The notes: generated by a model from the sequence alone, not told the origin. Counted from the first letter of the stretch, positions 7,322 through 15,353 are shown. The stretch: 20,272 nt of DNA from DATBSK01 sp964532485 (GCA_964532485.1 CAZHKE010000054.1:1-20272), one strand, 5' to 3'. Program-made: numbers and translations.

Positions 7322-7639
7322 ATGGGCTCGCGGTTCAAGCCTCCCCTGTCTTCGCGGCTGCGTCCGTGTCGGTGGTCTCGTCCTGGCTTCGGCCGCCGAG
7401 AACTGGGGCGGCTTGCATCAACCCCGTCGGGCTGGGATGCCCTCACGCCCGCCGAGAATCGCGTCGTCGACCTCGCAGCGCAGGGCTTCAGCAACGCCGA
7501 GATCGCAGAGCAGCTCCTGGTGGGCGTGTCGACGGTGAAGACCCACCTCGTGCACGTCTACCAGAAGCTCGACATCGACTCACGACCCGCGCTGGTCGCG
7601 GCGGCGGCGGGCCGACCGAGCGCCGATCTTCGCCGTTGA
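7322..7639 (+). pseudogene. Relic of a LuxR-family regulator (C-terminal HTH only)
   Basis: In the frame ending at 7639, codons from about 7430 encode WDALTPAENRVVDLAAQGFSNAEIAEQL...STVKTHLVHVYQKLDIDSRPAL, a clear LuxR-type C-terminal helix-turn-helix. Family regulators place this after large ATPase/TPR domains; here the preceding sequence (7322-7428) is arginine/proline-rich and looks like non-coding DNA read as protein. The open frame extends further upstream but then runs antisense to the VOC gene. ATG 7322 has no good ribosome site. The most likely reading is the 3' remnant of a decayed regulator. A short functional 105-aa HTH protein is possible but less likely. Confidence 0.6.
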
Positions 7640-7665
7640 TCCGAGCCAACGATCGCACCCACCGT

Positions 7666-9078
7666 TCAGGCCGCGAGTGAACCCCCGGGTCGGACGATCG
7701 GCGCGTGGCGGGGCCACGGCCTGAGTGCCTCGAGCTGCTTCGCGACGGCGAGCACGAGCGCGTCACCGCCTTCCCGGGCGACGACCTGCACGGAGAGCGG
7801 CATCCCGACCGGGTGCAGCCCCGCGGGGACTGCGGCTGCCGGACAGCAGGCGAGGTTCCACACGCCCGTGAACGTCGCGAATCGTCCCGCCCGCACGTTC
7901 GCGAGCCACGAGCGGCGCGACCACCCCTCGGCGGCAATCGGGAGCGCGCCGAGCGTCGGCGTCACGAGGACGTCGTGGGATCCGAAGAACTCGGCGGTGA
8001 TCGAGCGCCACCGGTCGCGGTCCGCGTCGCGGACGAGCCCGAGGCGTCGTGCTGCCGAGCCGGCAGCGATCGTCGTCCGGGAGCGGCGTTCGAGGAGCAG
8101 CCGGTCCATCCCGGCAGCGTCCGCGGCCACGCCTGCGAAGGTGCGCGCGGCCAGCGCCGCGAGCGTCCGGGTGTCGTAGGGAGGATCCGCCGTGGTCACC
8201 GTGTGCCCTGCTTCGGCCAGCAACCGACCGGTTTCCTCGACGGCGGCGGCGTACGCGGGATCGACATCGCCGAACGGCGGCCGCACCGAGGTGGCGATGC
8301 GCAAGGTCCGCTCGGGTGCCCGGGCGGCGCGCAGATCGGGTCGGTCGGCGAGGATCGCCAGGAGCAGCGACAGGTCGTCGACGGTCGTGGCCAGCGGCCC
8401 GTCCGACGAGAGCCCGTTCCAGCCGCTGCGCCCCGGCGGCGTGGGGATCATTCCGCCGCTCGGCTTGATGCCCACCAAGCCGCAGGCGCCGGCAGGGATC
8501 CGGATGGAGCCGCCACCGTCGCTGCCGTGAGCGATCGGGACCATCGCCGCGGCGACGGCCGCCGCGCTCCCGCCGGAGGACCCGCCCGGCGTGCGGTCGA
8601 GGTCCCAGGGGTTGCGGGTGATGCCGAACGCGCTGTCGGTCCACGCCCACGCGCACAGCTCGGGGACTCGCGTCTTCCCCGCCACGATGGCGCCCGCGGC
8701 CCGGACACGACGCACGAGCTCGTCGTCGGCCGACGCGGGCGCGGGCGAGGTCGCGAGGGAGCCAACCCGCGTCGGTTCGCCCGCGACGGCCAGCGTGTCC
8801 TTGATCGCGACGGGTACACCCGCGAGTGGCAGCTCGGTGAGGTCGTCGCGCGCCGCGAGCGCGGTCGCTTCGGCGCGGGCCCGCGCGGCGCGTACGACTT
8901 GGAACGCGCCGATGCGGCTGTCGCACCGCTCGATCTGCTCGAGAGCAGACTCGACCACCTCGAGGGGCGCGACCTCGCCCGCGTGGACGAGATGAGCGAG
9001 GGTGCGAGCGGGTTGGCCGGCGAGCGCCGTCACGTCACCGCTCGACCCTGGGTTCGAGGGCTGCGTCGATGCCGGCAC
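7666..9078 (-). CDS. Amidase-signature family hydrolase
   Basis: 470 aa, usual length for the family. The Ser-cisSer-Lys triad is complete: K93 in PVAIKD, S167 in GGSSGGSAAAVAA and nucleophile S191 in DGGGSIRIPA; the 24-residue distance from S167 to S191 equals that of other members. The enzyme hydrolyses an amide (or ester) to an acid and ammonia or amine; the C-terminal part ends with the usual 'NLACCPAAAVPAGLHPVGMPLSVQVVAREG'. It is not GatA by context: no gatB or gatC neighbours. GTG 9078 is chosen because a TACGGT -10-like box lies eight bases upstream, as in other leaderless genes here; GTG 9033, after AGGG, is a reasonable alternative that removes 15 poorly conserved residues. The substrate is unknown. 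Confidence 0.9.
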   Translation of the reverse strand: MPASTQPSNPGSSGDVTALAGQPARTLAHLVHAGEVAPLEVVESALEQIERCDSRIGAFQVVRAARARAEATALAARDDLTELPLAGVPVAIKDTLAVAGEPTRVGSLATSPAPASADDELVRRVRAAGAIVAGKTRVPELCAWAWTDSAFGITRNPWDLDRTPGGSSGGSAAAVAAAMVPIAHGSDGGGSIRIPAGACGLVGIKPSGGMIPTPPGRSGWNGLSSDGPLATTVDDLSLLLAILADRPDLRAARAPERTLRIATSVRPPFGDVDPAYAAAVEETGRLLAEAGHTVTTADPPYDTRTLAALAARTFAGVAADAAGMDRLLLERRSRTTIAAGSAARRLGLVRDADRDRWRSITAEFFGSHDVLVTPTLGALPIAAEGWSRRSWLANVRAGRFATFTGVWNLACCPAAAVPAGLHPVGMPLSVQVVAREGGDALVLAVAKQLEALRPWPRHAPIVRPGGSLAA

Positions 9079-9086
9079 GGCGGGTG

Positions 9087-9116
9087 ACCGTACCCGCTGG
9101 CCGGGGCCTCGACGAA
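9087..9116 (-). promoter_or_regulatory. Possible leaderless promoter of the amidase gene
   Basis: TACGGT (9092-9087 on the minus strand) stands eight bases before GTG 9078. The -35 position, 18 bases further up, is TTCGTC (9116-9111), a weak match. Only the -10 box is convincing. Confidence 0.3.
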
Positions 9117-9381
9117 GGCCGCGATCGGCTCGGGCCCTGGACCCGACGAGGAGAACGGGCTCGACGGGGCGAACGAACGAGGTAGCAACGAGGCCCGAGG
9201 CCGCCCCCCGCTCGCCCTCGTCGATGAGGGGACGCTTGTCGGTTCGGACGCGGGTCAGGCAGCATGGCGGAGGTGGGCCCTCGGGCGATTCGAGTGCCGC
9301 AGATCAGCGACCTGCACTGCACGACCGACGCGAAGCTCCGCGACTCGCATTCTGGCCGTGATTCGACGCCGTGCCGCCGCG

Positions 9382-9409
9382 GTCGCGGGGCGGGATCTGA
9401 ACCCGCGAC
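9382..9409 (-). other. tRNA T-arm-like relic / hairpin in the 9079-9480 non-coding region
   Basis: The 402-base stretch 9079-9480 has no credible gene. On its minus strand, 9406-9390 reads as a perfect T-arm: GCGGG, TTCAGAT, CCCGC, followed by CCCGCGAC like a 3' acceptor end. However, the near-invariant A58 of tRNAs is G here, no 5' acceptor partner or D-arm is found at the right distance, and the anticodon region does not fold. The same bases can form a different hairpin, GTCGCGGG (9382-9389) with CCCGCGAC (9402-9409). Either a decayed tRNA 3' half (such ends are common scars of integrated elements) or a chance hairpin. Confidence 0.35.
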
Positions 9410-9443
9410 GTGTCATCCCGATCCGGTGGGCCGCTCCCCGCAC

Positions 9444-9473
9444 CTGACTGACTTCCCCCACGCTCGGTACCGT
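9444..9473 (+). promoter_or_regulatory. Candidate leaderless promoter of the ABC exporter operon
   Basis: CTGACT (9444-9449), an 18-base spacer and TACCGT (9468-9473) are followed seven bases later by GTG 9481. There is no ribosome site before the GTG, which fits transcription starting at the codon. Confidence 0.45.
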
Positions 9474-9480
9474 TCGTCGC

Positions 9481-10527
9481 GTGTGGGCGATGATCGTCAA
9501 GGAGTTCCGGGAGCTTCGTCGCGATCGCCGAACGATGGCGATGCTGATCGTGTTGCCCATCGTCTTGCTCGTGATCTTCGGGTACGCGGCCAACTTCACC
9601 GTGAGCGAGATCCGCACCGAGGTGTTCGGCCCGCAGGCCGAGGCGGCGTCAAAGGCGCTGCCGCCGCCGTTCGACGTGATCGAGGTGGATCCCTCGGGCA
9701 CGAGGAGCGACGCGGAGCACGTGCTCGTCGACAACCGTGCGGACGCGGCGATCGTGACGGCTGCGGAACCTCCCGCGACGGCACTGGTGAACGGCTCCCA
9801 GCTGTTCGCGGCGCAGAGCGCGGTCGCAACCTTGTCGAAGGCGGGGGACGCCACGACGATCGAGGTGCTGTTCAATCCTGACCTCGAGACGTCATGGGTG
9901 TTGGTGCCGGCGTTGATCGGGCTGATCCTCGCGTTCATCGGCACGATCGTGACGAGCCTGGGTCTGGTGCGCGAGCGCACGGCGGGAACGCTCGAGCAGC
10001 TCGCGGTGATGCCGTTCCGACCCAGCGACGTGGTCGTCGGCAAGATCGCTCCGTACTTCCTCGTCTCCGCGATCGACATGCTGTTGGTGACCGTCCTGGG
10101 CGCGCTGCTCTTCGGCGTGCCGTTCAACGGGTCACCGGTGACCTTCGGCGTGGGCGCGGCGCTCTTCCTGCTGGTCGTGTTGGGGCTCGGCGTGCTCATC
10201 TCGACCGTCTCTCGGACGGAGGGTCAGTCGATCCAGACCGCGATCTTCGTCCTGCTGCCCCAGGTCCTGCTCTCGGGGATGATCTTCCCGTTGAGCTCGA
10301 TGCCGTGGGGGATCCGTTGGGTCGGGTACCTCCTGCCGCTCACGTGGTTCATCAACATCTCGCAGGGGGTGTTGCTGCGCGGGGAGTCGTGGAGCGGCCT
10401 GTGGCTGTCGTTCGCCGTCCTGACAGCCATGGCGGCGCTCGTGTTCGGTGGTGCGATCCTGAGGTTCCGTCGGGACCTCGCGCCCCGGGGGAAGCGATCG
10501 AAGACGGCGTCACCTCGCGCGTCATGA
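9481..10527 (+). CDS. ABC-2 type transporter permease
   Basis: 348 aa with the ABC-2 export permease layout: a first membrane helix at about 20-40 (MLIVLPIVLLVIFGYAANF), a large extracytoplasmic domain (about 41-140), then five helices from about 140 to 335. The conserved cytoplasmic motif 'LVRERTAGTLEQLAVMPFRPSDVVVGKIAPYF' (about 160-190) follows the second helix. The end is a basic tail. It would form the membrane channel for export of a lipid, drug or polymer; the substrate is unknown. GTG 9481 (alternative ATG 9490) has no ribosome site but a well-placed promoter. Its stop overlaps the next start as ATGA (10524-10527). It is the only permease in the operon, so a homodimer is likely. Confidence 0.88.
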   Translation: MWAMIVKEFRELRRDRRTMAMLIVLPIVLLVIFGYAANFTVSEIRTEVFGPQAEAASKALPPPFDVIEVDPSGTRSDAEHVLVDNRADAAIVTAAEPPATALVNGSQLFAAQSAVATLSKAGDATTIEVLFNPDLETSWVLVPALIGLILAFIGTIVTSLGLVRERTAGTLEQLAVMPFRPSDVVVGKIAPYFLVSAIDMLLVTVLGALLFGVPFNGSPVTFGVGAALFLLVVLGLGVLISTVSRTEGQSIQTAIFVLLPQVLLSGMIFPLSSMPWGIRWVGYLLPLTWFINISQGVLLRGESWSGLWLSFAVLTAMAALVFGGAILRFRRDLAPRGKRSKTASPRAS

Positions 10528-11354
10528 GGTTTGCCGCGCGCAGCGTGACCGTCGAGCTCGCCGACGGTGTCGCGCTGCAAGACATCGACCTCGACGTGCA
10601 TCCCGGTTCGATCACCGCCGTCGTCGGGGGTGACGGAGCGGGCAAGACGACCCTCCTCCACTGCTTCGCGGGGGAGATCCGACCGACCCGCGGCACGGTC
10701 ACGGTCCCCGAGAAGTCGCTCCTCGGCTACATGCCCTCGACGTCGGGAACGTGGCGGGATCTCACGGTCGACGAGAACCTCGACCTGATCGCCCGGGTGT
10801 TCCGCGTCGATCGCGCGAGCGCGTCCGAGCGACGGACCCGCACCCTCGACCGAGCGGGCCTGCTCGACGCGCGTGACCGGCTCGCCGGCGACCTCTCGGG
10901 CGGGATGCGCAAGAAGCTCGGGTTCTGCCTGGCGATCCTCCACGACCCCGAGCTGCTCGTCCTCGACGAGGCGTCGACCGGCGTCGACGTGGTCAGCCGC
11001 CTCGAGCTCTGGCAGCTGATCGCCGACGCCGCCGCTCGAGGCGCGGCAGTGCTCATGGCCACCACCTACCTCGACGAGGCCGAACGGGCCGAACAGGTGC
11101 TGGTCCTCGACGACGGCGTCGCGCTCGCTCTCGGCGCGCCCCATGCGATCATCGCCGAACACGCGGCGCGGATCGTCGAGACCGACCGACCAAGGGACGC
11201 GCGCCTCGCGTGGCGGCGCGGGCGGACCTTCCACGAGTGGCGCCCGGACGGCAACGTCGGCAGGGCCCACCTCGCCGACGTCGATCTCGAGGATGCGGTG
11301 ATCGCAGCGATCCTCTGCCGAGCGCGCTCGCACGGAGACGACGGCGGCACATGA
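10524..11354 (+). CDS. ABC transporter ATP-binding protein 1 (degenerate Q- and H-loops, canonical signature)
   Basis: 276 aa. Walker A GGDGAGKTT (35-43), signature LSGGMRKK (124-131) and Walker B LLVLDE (144-149) are present. The Q-loop glutamine is serine (S72, YMPS), and the switch histidine is threonine (T181, in ATTYLDEAE where TTHYLDEAE is usual). This domain therefore supplies a good signature but a weak catalytic half-site. The partner encoded next has the reverse pattern. The start ATG 10524 overlaps the permease stop by four bases, and its own stop overlaps the next start in the same way, so the three are translationally coupled. The closest known architecture is the tandem ATPase of YbhF-type exporters, here split into two genes. 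Confidence 0.9.
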   Translation: MRFAARSVTVELADGVALQDIDLDVHPGSITAVVGGDGAGKTTLLHCFAGEIRPTRGTVTVPEKSLLGYMPSTSGTWRDLTVDENLDLIARVFRVDRASASERRTRTLDRAGLLDARDRLAGDLSGGMRKKLGFCLAILHDPELLVLDEASTGVDVVSRLELWQLIADAAARGAAVLMATTYLDEAERAEQVLVLDDGVALALGAPHAIIAEHAARIVETDRPRDARLAWRRGRTFHEWRPDGNVGRAHLADVDLEDAVIAAILCRARSHGDDGGT

Positions 11355-12232
11355 CCGCGCTCGTCGAGGCATCGGGCGTCACCCGCACGTTCGGCTCGCA
11401 GGTCGCCGTCGACGCGGCGTCGCTCGACGTGGGTGCGGGTGAGCTCGTCGGTCTGATCGGCGCCAACGGCGCCGGCAAGACGACCCTCATCCGCATGCTG
11501 CTCGGCCTGCTCGTCCCGACCGATGGATCCGTGGCGCTGTTCGGCGAACCGCCGTCCCGTCGCACCCGCAGCCGTCTCGGGTACGTGCCTCAGGGGCTCG
11601 GTCTCTACCGGGATCTCACGGTCGACCAGAACGTCGCGTTCGTCGCCCGAGCCTTCGGACGCCCGCCACAGCGCACGGTCCTGCCGGCCGACCTCGCCGC
11701 CAGCCGCGGCGCGCTCGTCGGCAGCATCGGTCTCGGCCACCAACGCCAGCTCGCGTTCGCGTGTGCGCTGGCCCACGAGCCCGAGCTGCTCGTGCTCGAC
11801 GAACCGACCTCGGGCGTGAGCCCGCTCGCGCGCGCCCGCCTCTGGGACCAGATCCACGAGCAGGCCGACAAGGGCGTCGGAGTGCTCGTCACCACCCACT
11901 ACCTCCAGGAAGCACAGCAATGCGATCGTCTCGTCGTCATGGCCGAGGGCCGGGAGGTCGCCAGCGGCACCATCGAAGCGGTCATCGGAGGCCGACAGGC
12001 GGTCAGCGTGTCGTCAGCGTCATGGTCTTCTCTCTACGACGCCCTGCGGTCTGCCGGGCTCGCGGTGACGCTCGACGGCACAAGCGTCCGAGTGGTCGGC
12101 GCGACCCTCGAGCAGGTCGACCGGGCACTCCAGCGCGCCGGCCTCTCGGGTGCGCTCGAACGGGTACCCGCGAGCCTGGAGGAGACGGTGCTGCTCATCG
12201 GACGAGATGCTCAACCGACCGCGACGCGCTGA
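11351..12232 (+). CDS. ABC transporter ATP-binding protein 2 (canonical catalytic residues, degenerate signature)
   Basis: 293 aa. Walker A GANGAGKTT (37-45), Q-loop Q81 (YVPQ), Walker B LLVLDEPTSG (146-155) with catalytic E151, and switch H183 (TTHYLQEAQ) are all canonical. The signature LSGG is replaced by IGLG (126-129), followed by HQRQ. With ATP-binding protein 1 it can form one complete ATP site (its own Walker motifs and histidine plus the partner's LSGGM) and one degenerate site. A C-terminal domain of about 80 residues follows (VSVSSASWSSLYDALRSAG...LEETVLLIG), as in ABC-2 exporters of the CcmA/DrrA type. ATGA overlap at 11351-11354 couples it to the previous gene. Confidence 0.92.
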   Translation: MTALVEASGVTRTFGSQVAVDAASLDVGAGELVGLIGANGAGKTTLIRMLLGLLVPTDGSVALFGEPPSRRTRSRLGYVPQGLGLYRDLTVDQNVAFVARAFGRPPQRTVLPADLAASRGALVGSIGLGHQRQLAFACALAHEPELLVLDEPTSGVSPLARARLWDQIHEQADKGVGVLVTTHYLQEAQQCDRLVVMAEGREVASGTIEAVIGGRQAVSVSSASWSSLYDALRSAGLAVTLDGTSVRVVGATLEQVDRALQRAGLSGALERVPASLEETVLLIGRDAQPTATR

Positions 12233-12346
12233 GACGTCGCGACGGTATCGTCCTACCTTCGGGTGCGATCGACGGCGTCGGCGTCCGTTCCCAGTGCGTT
12301 AACCTCCCGTTTCACCGAGTCTGGGCCCGTACGGGGAGCAGGGGCA

Positions 12347-13114
12347 GTGTCGCTGGACGCGTTGCGCACCTTCAACCGCTTCGAGCTCAAGTACATCGTC
12401 ACGAAGAAGAGCGTCTCGCGGCTGCGCGACGAGATCGCGGCCTACATGCAGCGCGATCCACACGCCGACGAGACCGGCCGCTACACGCTGACCAGCCTCT
12501 ACTACGACACTCCGGCGCGGGACTGCTTCTGGGCGAAGCTCGACGGGCTCCGGTTCCGACGCAAGCTGCGGATCCGCCACTACGAGCAACGCACGCGCCT
12601 CGCCGAGAGCATGCCCGTCTTCGTCGAGATCAAGCAGCGGGTGGACCGAGTCACCCAGAAGCGCCGGGCGGTGCTGGCGTACGGCAGCGCGCTCGACCTG
12701 TGCGACGAGCGGATGATCCCGGAGCACGAGGCGCAAGACGAGCCGGTGGTCCACGAGGCCTACGGCCTGCTCGTGCGCCACAACCTCGAACCCGCGTGCA
12801 TCACGACCTACCAACGCGAGGCGTGGATCGGGGGCGACTACGACCCCGGGCTGCGCCTCACCATCGACTTCGACCTTCGCCACCGGGTCAACGATCTGCG
12901 CCTCGACTCCAAGGGTCCCGGTCGCCAGGTGCTGCCGGTGCAGTTCGCGGTGCTCGAGATCAAGGCCAACGACCGCGTGCCGTACTGGCTCACGCATCTC
13001 GTGGCGCGCAACAACCTGCACCTGACGCGCATCAGCAAGTACTGCCTGAGCCTCGAGGCCGCCGGGTACGGCCTGGGAGATCGCCAGTCGCGGTCCGTCG
13101 TCGTCGTGGGCTGA
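12347..13114 (+). CDS. VTC-domain polyphosphate polymerase-like protein
   Basis: 255 aa, nearly all VTC domain. The tunnel residues known from yeast Vtc4 have counterparts: K15 (FELKY), the basic strand R71-R77 (RRKLRIR), E94 and K96 (FVEIKQR), R157 (TYQREAW), R170 and D174 (LRLTIDFD), E204 and K206 (LEIKAND), and S230-K231 (ISKY). It should therefore make a polyphosphate-type chain from ATP or bind such polymers. No SPX domain or membrane helix is present. The GTG start 12347 is preceded by GGGGAGC-AGGGGC, a good ribosome site; upstream codons in frame are arginine/serine-rich and not used. The 114 bases after the exporter operon show no clear terminator. It begins a set with DUF4956 and CotH-like genes on the same strand. 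Confidence 0.88.
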   Translation: MSLDALRTFNRFELKYIVTKKSVSRLRDEIAAYMQRDPHADETGRYTLTSLYYDTPARDCFWAKLDGLRFRRKLRIRHYEQRTRLAESMPVFVEIKQRVDRVTQKRRAVLAYGSALDLCDERMIPEHEAQDEPVVHEAYGLLVRHNLEPACITTYQREAWIGGDYDPGLRLTIDFDLRHRVNDLRLDSKGPGRQVLPVQFAVLEIKANDRVPYWLTHLVARNNLHLTRISKYCLSLEAAGYGLGDRQSRSVVVVG

Positions 13115-13148
13115 CGGCGCGTCCTCGAGGGGGGAACGACACATCGGC

Positions 13149-13853
13149 ATGGAACGCATACTCGGGCAATCCGGAGATCTCTTCGACTTCAACGATCTGT
13201 CGGGCAACTTCGCCGTCGGTGACATCTTCCTCACGCTTCTGACGAGCTTCGCGCTCGGCATGCTGATCGCCTACGTGTATCGCGCGACACACAAGGGAGT
13301 GTCGTACAGCCAGAGCTTCGTGCAGACCTTGGTGATCCTGTCGATGGTCGTGTCGGTCGTCATGTTGGTCATCGGGTCGAACCTCGCCAGGGCGTTCTCG
13401 CTCGTCGGGGCGCTCTCGATAGTGCGGTTCCGGAACGCGGTGAAGGAGACACGCGACGTCGGCTTCGTGTTCTTCGTGATGATCATCGGCATCGCGGCCG
13501 GAACGCGCTTCTACGTTCTCGCCGCGGTTGCCGCGACCACGATCTGCCTCGTGATCCTGATCATGGTCAAGTTCAACTTCTTCGCCCTGAACAACGTGAG
13601 CCAGATCCTGAAGGTGCAGGTACCGAACGATGCGCAGATCGACGGCATGTTCGACGACCTGCTCCTGAGATACACGAAGGAATCCGATCTCATCAGCATC
13701 GACAGCGTTCGATCGGGGACCGTGACCGAGCTCATCTACAACGTGGTCCTGAAGCGCGACAGCGAGAGTCAGGAGTTCATCCACGCCATACGCGAGCGCG
13801 TCGGCAACGAGCGTGTCAGCCTCATCACCGGCTACGACACCACGGATCTCTAG
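13149..13853 (+). CDS. DUF4956 membrane protein
   Basis: 234 aa. Helices at about 23-43, 58-77, 103-118 and 120-141 are followed by a soluble C-terminal domain (about 150-234). The family hallmark is ARAFSLVGALSIVRFRNAVKETRDVGFVFF at about 80-109. The biochemical role is unknown; DUF4956 genes recur beside VTC-domain and CotH genes, so a structural or transport role for the VTC product or the CotH substrate is inferred. It begins 34 bases after the VTC gene; the purine-rich GAGGGGGGAA lies about 14 bases before ATG 13149, farther than usual. Its stop TAG forms part of the AGGAG ribosome site of the next gene, so the two are coupled. Confidence 0.88.
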   Translation: MERILGQSGDLFDFNDLSGNFAVGDIFLTLLTSFALGMLIAYVYRATHKGVSYSQSFVQTLVILSMVVSVVMLVIGSNLARAFSLVGALSIVRFRNAVKETRDVGFVFFVMIIGIAAGTRFYVLAAVAATTICLVILIMVKFNFFALNNVSQILKVQVPNDAQIDGMFDDLLLRYTKESDLISIDSVRSGTVTELIYNVVLKRDSESQEFIHAIRERVGNERVSLITGYDTTDL

Positions 13854-13859
13854 GAGCGA

Positions 13860-15353
13860 GTGGTGACCTGGCGCAGTCGGCACCTCGCGTGGCGTCGGAA
13901 CTGGTGGGCGATCGCCGCGCTGGCCGTCTTCACCGCGGCGATGCTCGCCCTCATGGGGTCCGACGTCGTCGTCCCGTACACGTCGAGCGACTCGCTCGCG
14001 GTGCAGACCCGGCGCGACGCGGCGGCCAAGCGCGCCGCGCGCGCCGCTGCCGAGAGCCCGGGGCGCGACGTCGACAATCCGATCGCTCCATTCGACGTCG
14101 CGCGCGTCCACGAGATCACGATCACGATGGCCCCGAACCAGTACGAGGCCATGATCGGCGACTATCAGCGTGACGGTGTGAAGTCGTGGCACCCCGCCAC
14201 GGTCGTGATCGACCGTGTGCAGATCGATCGGGTCGGGATCCGGCTCAAGGGCAACTCGACGCTGATCGGTCTTCGCTACAGCGGCCCGGAGAGCCCACCG
14301 GCGCCGGGCATCGCCGCGACCTTGGGGACCCTCACTGCCGATGAGCCGAACAAGATGCCGTTCCTCTTGCGGTTCGACCAGTTCGTCCCGAACCAGCGGT
14401 ACCACGGCGTCAACGAGATGGCGCTGCGCACGGCGGGCGGATTCGGCGGTGATGCCACCCAGCTCACCGAGCTGGTGGCGAACATCCTCACCAAAGAGTC
14501 GGGCCAGCCCTACCTGCGGGCCGCGACCACCGTGATGTCGTTCAATGGCTCACCGGAGGGCTTCTACCTGCTCATCGAGCACCCCGACGACTACTGGGCC
14601 CAGCGGATGGTCCCCGGAAGGCGAGAGCCTGCGCTGTACAAGGCCATCGTGGGAGCGAGCTTCCACTACGTCGGTGACGATCCCGCCTTGTACGAGAAGG
14701 TCTTCAACCAGCAGGCCGAGTCCCGGAGCATCGGCCCGCGGCCGATGATCCGCTTCCTCGAGTTCGTCGAGCGCTCGAGCGACTCCGCGTTCACACAGCA
14801 GCTGCCCGATCGACTCGACGTCGAGGGCTTCGCGCGCTACCTGGCATTCCACAACTTGGTCCACGACCCCGACTCGTTCGCCGGAACGGGGAACAACTAC
14901 TACTTCATCTACGACCCGGGAACGAAGCGGATGTCGATCGCATCCTGGGACCAGAACCTCGCGTTCGGGCGACTCGGGTTCGGGGGAGGACAGTACCGGC
15001 CGTACTACGAGGACGGGTCGGGCTTCCCGTCATTCGTTCGGAACATCCCCGGGTTCGAAGAGCTCGTCCCGGGCGGTGCGATCGGCGAGGAGAACATCCT
15101 CGTGAAGCGATTCCTGGAGACGCCGAAGTTCAGGGCCCTCTACGAGCAGACCTACCGAGACCTCTTCGACCAGCTGCTGGCGTCACGTCGCGCCGACGAG
15201 CTGCTCCTCGAGCTCGCCCCTACGATCCGGGCCGCGACCACGAGCCGCGGGCTGCTCGAGCCCACGCAGTTCGACGGCGAGCTCGATCGCGACCGCACGT
15301 TCCTCACCGAGCGCGCGGCGTACCTCCGGACGTTGCCGCCGGTCGGGGGTTGA
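13860..15353 (+). CDS. CotH-like kinase family membrane-anchored protein
   Basis: 497 aa. A short basic N-terminus, one membrane helix (about 15-38) and an outward-facing domain place it at the cell surface. CotH features: GIRLKGNST (127-134), the 'MPFLLRFDQF...YHGVNEMALRT' region (166-191), GFYLLIEHPDDYW (234-246, E240), FHNLVHDPDSF...NNYYFI (330-350) and metal-site SWDQNLAFG (362-370, D364). CotH of Bacillus phosphorylates spore coat proteins; homologues in non-spore-formers like this one have unknown targets. The ribosome site AGGAG overlaps the stop of the DUF4956 gene; GTG 13860 or 13863 may be the start, the latter with better spacing. It completes the VTC-DUF4956-CotH unit. Confidence 0.9.
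   Translation: MVTWRSRHLAWRRNWWAIAALAVFTAAMLALMGSDVVVPYTSSDSLAVQTRRDAAAKRAARAAAESPGRDVDNPIAPFDVARVHEITITMAPNQYEAMIGDYQRDGVKSWHPATVVIDRVQIDRVGIRLKGNSTLIGLRYSGPESPPAPGIAATLGTLTADEPNKMPFLLRFDQFVPNQRYHGVNEMALRTAGGFGGDATQLTELVANILTKESGQPYLRAATTVMSFNGSPEGFYLLIEHPDDYWAQRMVPGRREPALYKAIVGASFHYVGDDPALYEKVFNQQAESRSIGPRPMIRFLEFVERSSDSAFTQQLPDRLDVEGFARYLAFHNLVHDPDSFAGTGNNYYFIYDPGTKRMSIASWDQNLAFGRLGFGGGQYRPYYEDGSGFPSFVRNIPGFEELVPGGAIGEENILVKRFLETPKFRALYEQTYRDLFDQLLASRRADELLLELAPTIRAATTSRGLLEPTQFDGELDRDRTFLTERAAYLRTLPPVGG

Noticed and set aside
9382..9460. Complete tRNA gene on the minus strand
   Set aside because: Only a T-arm fits; acceptor stem, D-arm and anticodon stem do not form at allowed distances, and position 58 is G.
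9255..10199. Serine/threonine-rich minus frame (314 aa) opposite the permease
   Set aside because: Composition of an antisense shadow; the permease frame has membrane helices and the ABC-2 motif.
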